A stretch of 64,000 nucleotides of DNA from Streptomyces sp. CHD11 (GTDB lineage Bacteria > Actinomycetota > Actinomycetes > Streptomycetales > Streptomycetaceae), in NCBI RefSeq assembly GCF_018638295.1, contig NZ_JABTTS010000026.1, forward strand, positions 29,263 to 93,262, written 5' to 3'. Made by a program: the position numbers and the translations under genes. Numbering within the stretch: position 1 is the stretch's first letter; every line of letters begins with the position of its first letter. The notes beneath the pieces are model-generated. The model was not told the DNA's origin. It searched no databases and saw only the letters and a list, made by a program, of their open reading frames with translations. This document shows positions 60,386 to 64,000 of this stretch, piece by piece.

Positions 60386-63300
60386 GTCGTTCTCCCGGTG
60401 GGTGCGGTTTCGGCGTCGGCGCGTCGTGCGGTGAGCGCCGCGGCGAGGGCTCTGGGTGTGCGGTGGCGGAAAACGGCCGAGACGTCGAGGCGGGCATCCG
60501 TGTCCGCCTCGATACGGCCGGTGAGGCGCAGCGCGGTCAGTGAGTCGCAGCCGAGGTCGAACAGGTCGTCGTCGGCGCCGACGGCCGTGCGTCCGAGGAC
60601 CTCGGCCGCCAGCTCGCACAGGCGCCGGGTGCCGGCATCCCGCGAGGCCGCGGAGAGGACGGGCGGGCACAGGAAACGTCCGGTCGGAGCGGTGAGCGCC
60701 GGCGGAAGGGCGGTCAGCAGCCCGTGCAGCCGGGCGGCGGCCCGCTCACCGGTCCCGTCCTCGAGGAGGTCGGCGCGGTGGCTGATCTCCAGCCGGAGCC
60801 TGCTGCCGGGCGCGACCATGAGTTTCATCGGATAGTGGTAGGCGTCGTGGCCCGTCAGTCCGACCAGGCGCAGACCCTCGTCCGGGCTCGGCAGGCCCTG
60901 GGCCAGGGGGAAGTTCTCGAAGACCACGCAGCTGTCGAAGAGCGGACCCCGGCCCACGGCCCGCTGCACCTCGGCCGGCGCGAGATGGTGGTGGGGCAGC
61001 AGCGCGGCCTGCTCGCCCTGCATGCGGCGCAACAGGTCCGTCACCGGCTCGTCGGCGTCCAGGCGCACCCGGACCGGCACGGTGTTGACGAACATCCCGA
61101 CAGCCTCGGCGACGTCCGGCAGACCGGCTTCACGGCCGGAGACCACGGCGCCGAAGACCAGGTCCCGCTGCCCGGTCAGGTCGTGCAGGCACAGCGCCCA
61201 CACCGCGCGGACCAGGGTGTTGGGTGTGACGCCGTGGCCGCGGGCCGCGTCGAACAGGGTGGTGGTCTCCGCCTCGGACAACTCCAGGGTGAGGGTCTTC
61301 GGCAGGACCCGCACGCGGGCGGTGTCGCGCCCCGGGCTCACCAGGGTGGGAGCGGGCAGACCGGCCAGGGCCGCGCTCCACGCGGTGCGTGCCCCGTCCC
61401 GGTCCTGCGCGGCGAGCCAGTCCGCATGACCGCCGGGGCTGCCGGGAGCGGGCAGGTCCCCGGCGTCCCCGTTCCCGTCGAAGAGCGCCAGCAGGTCCCG
61501 CAGCAGCAGGGACGTGGACCAGCCGTCGACGAGCAGATGGTGCGTGCTCAGCACCAGTTCGTGCCGGTCCCCGGCGAGCGCGAGCACGGTGCAGCGCATC
61601 AGCGGCGGCACGGCGGGGTCGAAGCGGCGGTGCCGGTCGGCGTCCAGCAGTTCTGCGCGGCGGGCGTCCTGCTCCGGACCGGCCAGACCGGTGAGGTCGT
61701 GGACCTGCCAGGGCATCCTGACGTGTTCCGCCACCGCCCGCACCGGCTCGCCCGAGCGCCGCTGGAGGAAGGCGGCACGCAGCGCCGGGTGGCGGCGCAG
61801 CAGGGCGTCGCAGGCCCTCCGGAACCGTTCGACGTCCAGCGGGCCCTGGGTCTCCATCGCGATCTGCACGGTGTAGACGTCGAGGTCGTCGCTGTCGTAG
61901 CGGGCGTGGAAGAGGAGCCCCTCCTGTGTGGGCGTCATCGGCAGCAGCCGTTCGACGGGGCGTCCGGCGCGGGCGGAGAGCCGGGAGCGTTCGGCGGCGT
62001 CCTCCCGTGCGGCGCGGGCCGGCCGCGCGGTGCCATGGGCGACGAGGGCGCGCAGCGCCGCGAACCACAGGTCCGCCAGTTCCGCTGCCCCGGACTCGGA
62101 CAGCAGGCGCCGTGCCCACCGCCAGTGGGCGACGAGCCGGGGTCCGTCCGGGCCCTCCTCGACCGCGGCGTTGACCTCGACGACATGCGTCAGCGGCATC
62201 CGCGGGTCGGCGCCGAGCGGCAGGACACCGGACTCGGGCGCCACGCTCCAGTCCTCGTCCCCGGACGCCGAACCGCTCTGGCGGCCCAGGTAGTTGAAGC
62301 ACAGCTGAGGTGTCGGAAGGGTGGCCAGGGCGGCCGCCGTCCCGGGGTTGAGGTGGCGCAGCAGTCCGTAGCCGACGCCGTGCCGCGGCACCCGGCCGAG
62401 CTGGTCCGTGACCCGGCGCACGGCCTCGGCGAGGCGGTCGTCGGACGCGGGGTCGGCGCCCCCCGGGCTCCAGCCGGGGATCCCGGGGTCGATGCGGACG
62501 GGGTAGAGGGAAGTGAGCCAGCCGACGGTTTCCGACAGGTCCGCCTCCTGCCCGAGCGGCTCGCGGCCGTGTCCCTCGACGTCCACCACGACGGAGGTGC
62601 CCTCGGTGTCCGGGCGGTGCCGGGCGGAGACGGCGAGGGCCAGGGCGGTCAGCAGCACCTCGTGCGTACGGGCGCCGAGCGCGGCGGGCGCCGCGGCGAG
62701 CAGGTGCGCGGTCAGGTCCTCGGGCAGGGTGCGGCGCAGCTCGCCGGCGGTGGCGTGGATGTCCCGGGACGGCGACAGGCGCGTGCCGGTCAGGGCGAGG
62801 CCGCCGGCGTCCAGTGTTCCCCGCCAGTGGGGCAGTTCGGCGAGGACGTCCGCTCCCTGCGCCGCCCGGTGCAGCGCGCCGCTCCAGTCGGCGAGCGGCA
62901 GCGGCACGGGGTCGAGCCGCACGGGGCTGCCGGAGGCGGCGGAGTGCCAGGCGGTGTAGAGGTCCATGAGCACGATGTGCCAGGACACCGCGTCGACGGC
63001 GAGGTGGTGGACGGTGACGAGCAGCCGGCCCGGCAGCCCCTCCCCCGCGTCGAACCAGGTGACCCGCAGCAGGGCGCCGTCGCGTGGGGCGAGGGCGTCG
63101 GCGTCCTCCGCCGCGCAGGCGGCGATGCGGTCCCGCAGTGCCTCGTCCGAGGCGGCGACGGCCGAGACGTCGACCCGCCGTACGGTGTCCCGCGGCGGGG
63201 TCCACGGGGCGGGGTCCACGGCAAGGGATCCGTCCTCGCGCAGCCGTCCGCGCAGTACCTGGTGCCGGGCCAGGACGCAGTCCACGGCGGTGCGCAGCCG

Positions 63301-64000
63301 GTCGGTGCCGAGGCCGGGCGGGACGCGCATCAGGGTCGACTGGTGGAAGGCGTCGTAGCCGCCGCCGTGCTCGTGCAGACGTCGCATCAGGGGCGTGGCG
63401 GGGATGACGGTGACCGTGTCGGACCCGAGGCCGACGGGGGCCGGGTCGTGCCACGGCCCGGCGGTGACCGGAGCGGCCGTGACCGGACCGCCTGTGACCG
63501 AGCCGGCCGTGACCGGACCGGGTCGCGGACCGGCGGCCGGGCGCTCCTGTTCGGTCCTCACGGGCGCGGCGTCGGCGAGGGAGGCGGCCAGGGCGGCGGC
63601 CGTACGGTGGGTGAACACCTGCTTCGGCGTCAGCCGCACCCCCGCCTCACGCGCCCGCGCCACCAGCTGGATCACCGTGATCGAATCCCCGCCGAGGCCG
63701 AAGAAGTCGTCCTCCACCCCCACCGCGTCCAGCCCCAGCACCCGCCCGAACAGACCCGCCACCGACGAGGCGGCGTCACCGCCCGCGGCGGTTTCCGGAA
63801 CCGGACCGGGCGCCGTGACGCCGTCCGGCACCGGCTCCGGCTTCCCGGGAGTGACCTCGGCGAGGGAGGCGGCCAGGGCGGCGGCCGTACGGTGCGTGAA
63901 CACCTGCTTCGGCGTCAGCCGCACCCCCGCCTCACGCGCCCGCGCCACCAGCTGGATCACCGTGATCGAATCCCCGCCGAGGCCGAAGAAGTCGTCCTCC
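60382..64000 (-). CDS. Non-ribosomal peptide synthetase, C-terminal part (PCP-PCP-E-C-PCP)
   Basis: The gene runs off the right edge; about 1205 residues are visible. In protein order: a PCP cut by the edge and a second, nearly identical PCP (both GLGGDSITVIQ); an epimerisation domain with HHLAVDAVSW and FNYLGR and the VGYGLLRHLNPG motif; a condensation domain with HHLLVDGWS and the PMTPTQEGLLFH opening typical of domains following an E domain (D-L type); and a terminal PCP (DLGCDSLTAL). There is no adenylation domain after the last C and no thioesterase. The last module must therefore be charged in trans or use a free amine, and release must be done by another protein. It is translationally coupled to mbtH. 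Confidence 0.94.
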   Translation of the reverse strand, partial: EDDFFGLGGDSITVIQLVARAREAGVRLTPKQVFTHRTAAALAASLAEVTPGKPEPVPDGVTAPGPVPETAAGGDAASSVAGLFGRVLGLDAVGVEDDFFGLGGDSITVIQLVARAREAGVRLTPKQVFTHRTAAALAASLADAAPVRTEQERPAAGPRPGPVTAGSVTGGPVTAAPVTAGPWHDPAPVGLGSDTVTVIPATPLMRRLHEHGGGYDAFHQSTLMRVPPGLGTDRLRTAVDCVLARHQVLRGRLREDGSLAVDPAPWTPPRDTVRRVDVSAVAASDEALRDRIAACAAEDADALAPRDGALLRVTWFDAGEGLPGRLLVTVHHLAVDAVSWHIVLMDLYTAWHSAASGSPVRLDPVPLPLADWSGALHRAAQGADVLAELPHWRGTLDAGGLALTGTRLSPSRDIHATAGELRRTLPEDLTAHLLAAAPAALGARTHEVLLTALALAVSARHRPDTEGTSVVVDVEGHGREPLGQEADLSETVGWLTSLYPVRIDPGIPGWSPGGADPASDDRLAEAVRRVTDQLGRVPRHGVGYGLLRHLNPGTAAALATLPTPQLCFNYLGRQSGSASGDEDWSVAPESGVLPLGADPRMPLTHVVEVNAAVEEGPDGPRLVAHWRWARRLLSESGAAELADLWFAALRALVAHGTARPARAAREDAAERSRLSARAGRPVERLLPMTPTQEGLLFHARYDSDDLDVYTVQIAMETQGPLDVERFRRACDALLRRHPALRAAFLQRRSGEPVRAVAEHVRMPWQVHDLTGLAGPEQDARRAELLDADRHRRFDPAVPPLMRCTVLALAGDRHELVLSTHHLLVDGWSTSLLLRDLLALFDGNGDAGDLPAPGSPGGHADWLAAQDRDGARTAWSAALAGLPAPTLVSPGRDTARVRVLPKTLTLELSEAETTTLFDAARGHGVTPNTLVRAVWALCLHDLTGQRDLVFGAVVSGREAGLPDVAEAVGMFVNTVPVRVRLDADEPVTDLLRRMQGEQAALLPHHHLAPAEVQRAVGRGPLFDSCVVFENFPLAQGLPSPDEGLRLVGLTGHDAYHYPMKLMVAPGSRLRLEISHRADLLEDGTGERAAARLHGLLTALPPALTAPTGRFLCPPVLSAASRDAGTRRLCELAAEVLGRTAVGADDDLFDLGCDSLTALRLTGRIEADTDARLDVSAVFRHRTPRALAAALTARRADAETAPTGRTT
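63574..64000. repeat. Near-identical tandem PCP-coding repeat
   Basis: 63574-63715 and 63859-64000 (142 bp each, offset 285 bp) differ at one position that I can find (ggtggg versus ggtgcg). The linker between copies differs. The offset is 95 codons, one PCP unit. Confidence 0.9.

Noticed and set aside
63858..63960. Start of the NRPS at an internal codon near 63960
   Set aside because: The frame continues with conserved PCP sequence to the window edge, so the apparent start is only the first start-like codon inside the gene.

Overview
The window is a piece of a Streptomyces chromosome. Base composition is strongly GC-rich, third codon positions are G/C, many starts are GTG or TTG, genes overlap by 4 bp, and the gene families are typical of the genus (DUF397/XRE pairs, ROK regulator, DasR-, CebR- and Nur-type operators). 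The block dxs, xylFGH, rok, ngcGFE, acnA and the murA-like gene follows, from memory, the order around SCO5998-SCO6014 of S. coelicolor, so this is mostly core chromosome with accessory insertions.

Layout. (1) 1-2543: end of a fatty-acid oxidation 3-hydroxyacyl-CoA dehydrogenase, a predicted beta-propeller protein and a small NYN-type protein. (2) 2900-16446: a biosynthetic island. A 2458-residue fully reducing iterative type I PKS faces away from a tightly overlapping six-gene operon: OleA-, OleB-, OleC- and OleD-like enzymes, a free ACP and a KAS II. OleABCD is the head-to-head condensation route to beta-lactones and long-chain cis-olefins. Its pairing with a dedicated PKS, ACP and KAS II is the most notable system here. 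(3) 16631-28795: amino-acid permease, dxs, xylose transporter xylFGH with its ROK regulator, and an NgcEFG-type amino-sugar transporter with a candidate DasR site. (4) 29173-34521: a secreted GH92 mannosidase behind a LacI-type palindrome, a broken acetyl-xylan-esterase gene and a repeat-bearing membrane protein behind a perfect CebR box.

(5) 34712-42101: a caspase-like protease with effector-associated repeats next to an EACC1-like partner (a conflict or defence module), aconitase with an upstream iron-box-like element, a DUF4236 protein, and a protein joining an XRE DNA-binding domain to a MurA-type enzyme. Two inverted repeats of identical form (ATCTC-N6-GAGAT) flank this stretch and may be operators of that fusion. 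(6) 42102-53212: SDR, sodium:solute symporter with its small membrane partner, RibD-like reductase, an XRE/DUF397 regulatory cluster, several hypothetical genes and a graveyard of gene remnants (GH32, Rpn-like, ATP-binding kinase, TDT transporter). A lipoprotein gene here seems to start with ATT. (7) 53279-58601: a five-gene nickel/peptide-type ABC transporter read as nikABCDE because a Nur-like box sits in its promoter. (8) 58955-64000: the end of a non-ribosomal peptide cluster, with an NRPS cut by the right edge, MbtH-like protein and amidinotransferase, suggesting a guanidino-containing peptide.

No rRNA, tRNA, CRISPR array or complete insertion sequence was seen. All functions are inferred from sequence reading alone. 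No database search was run.
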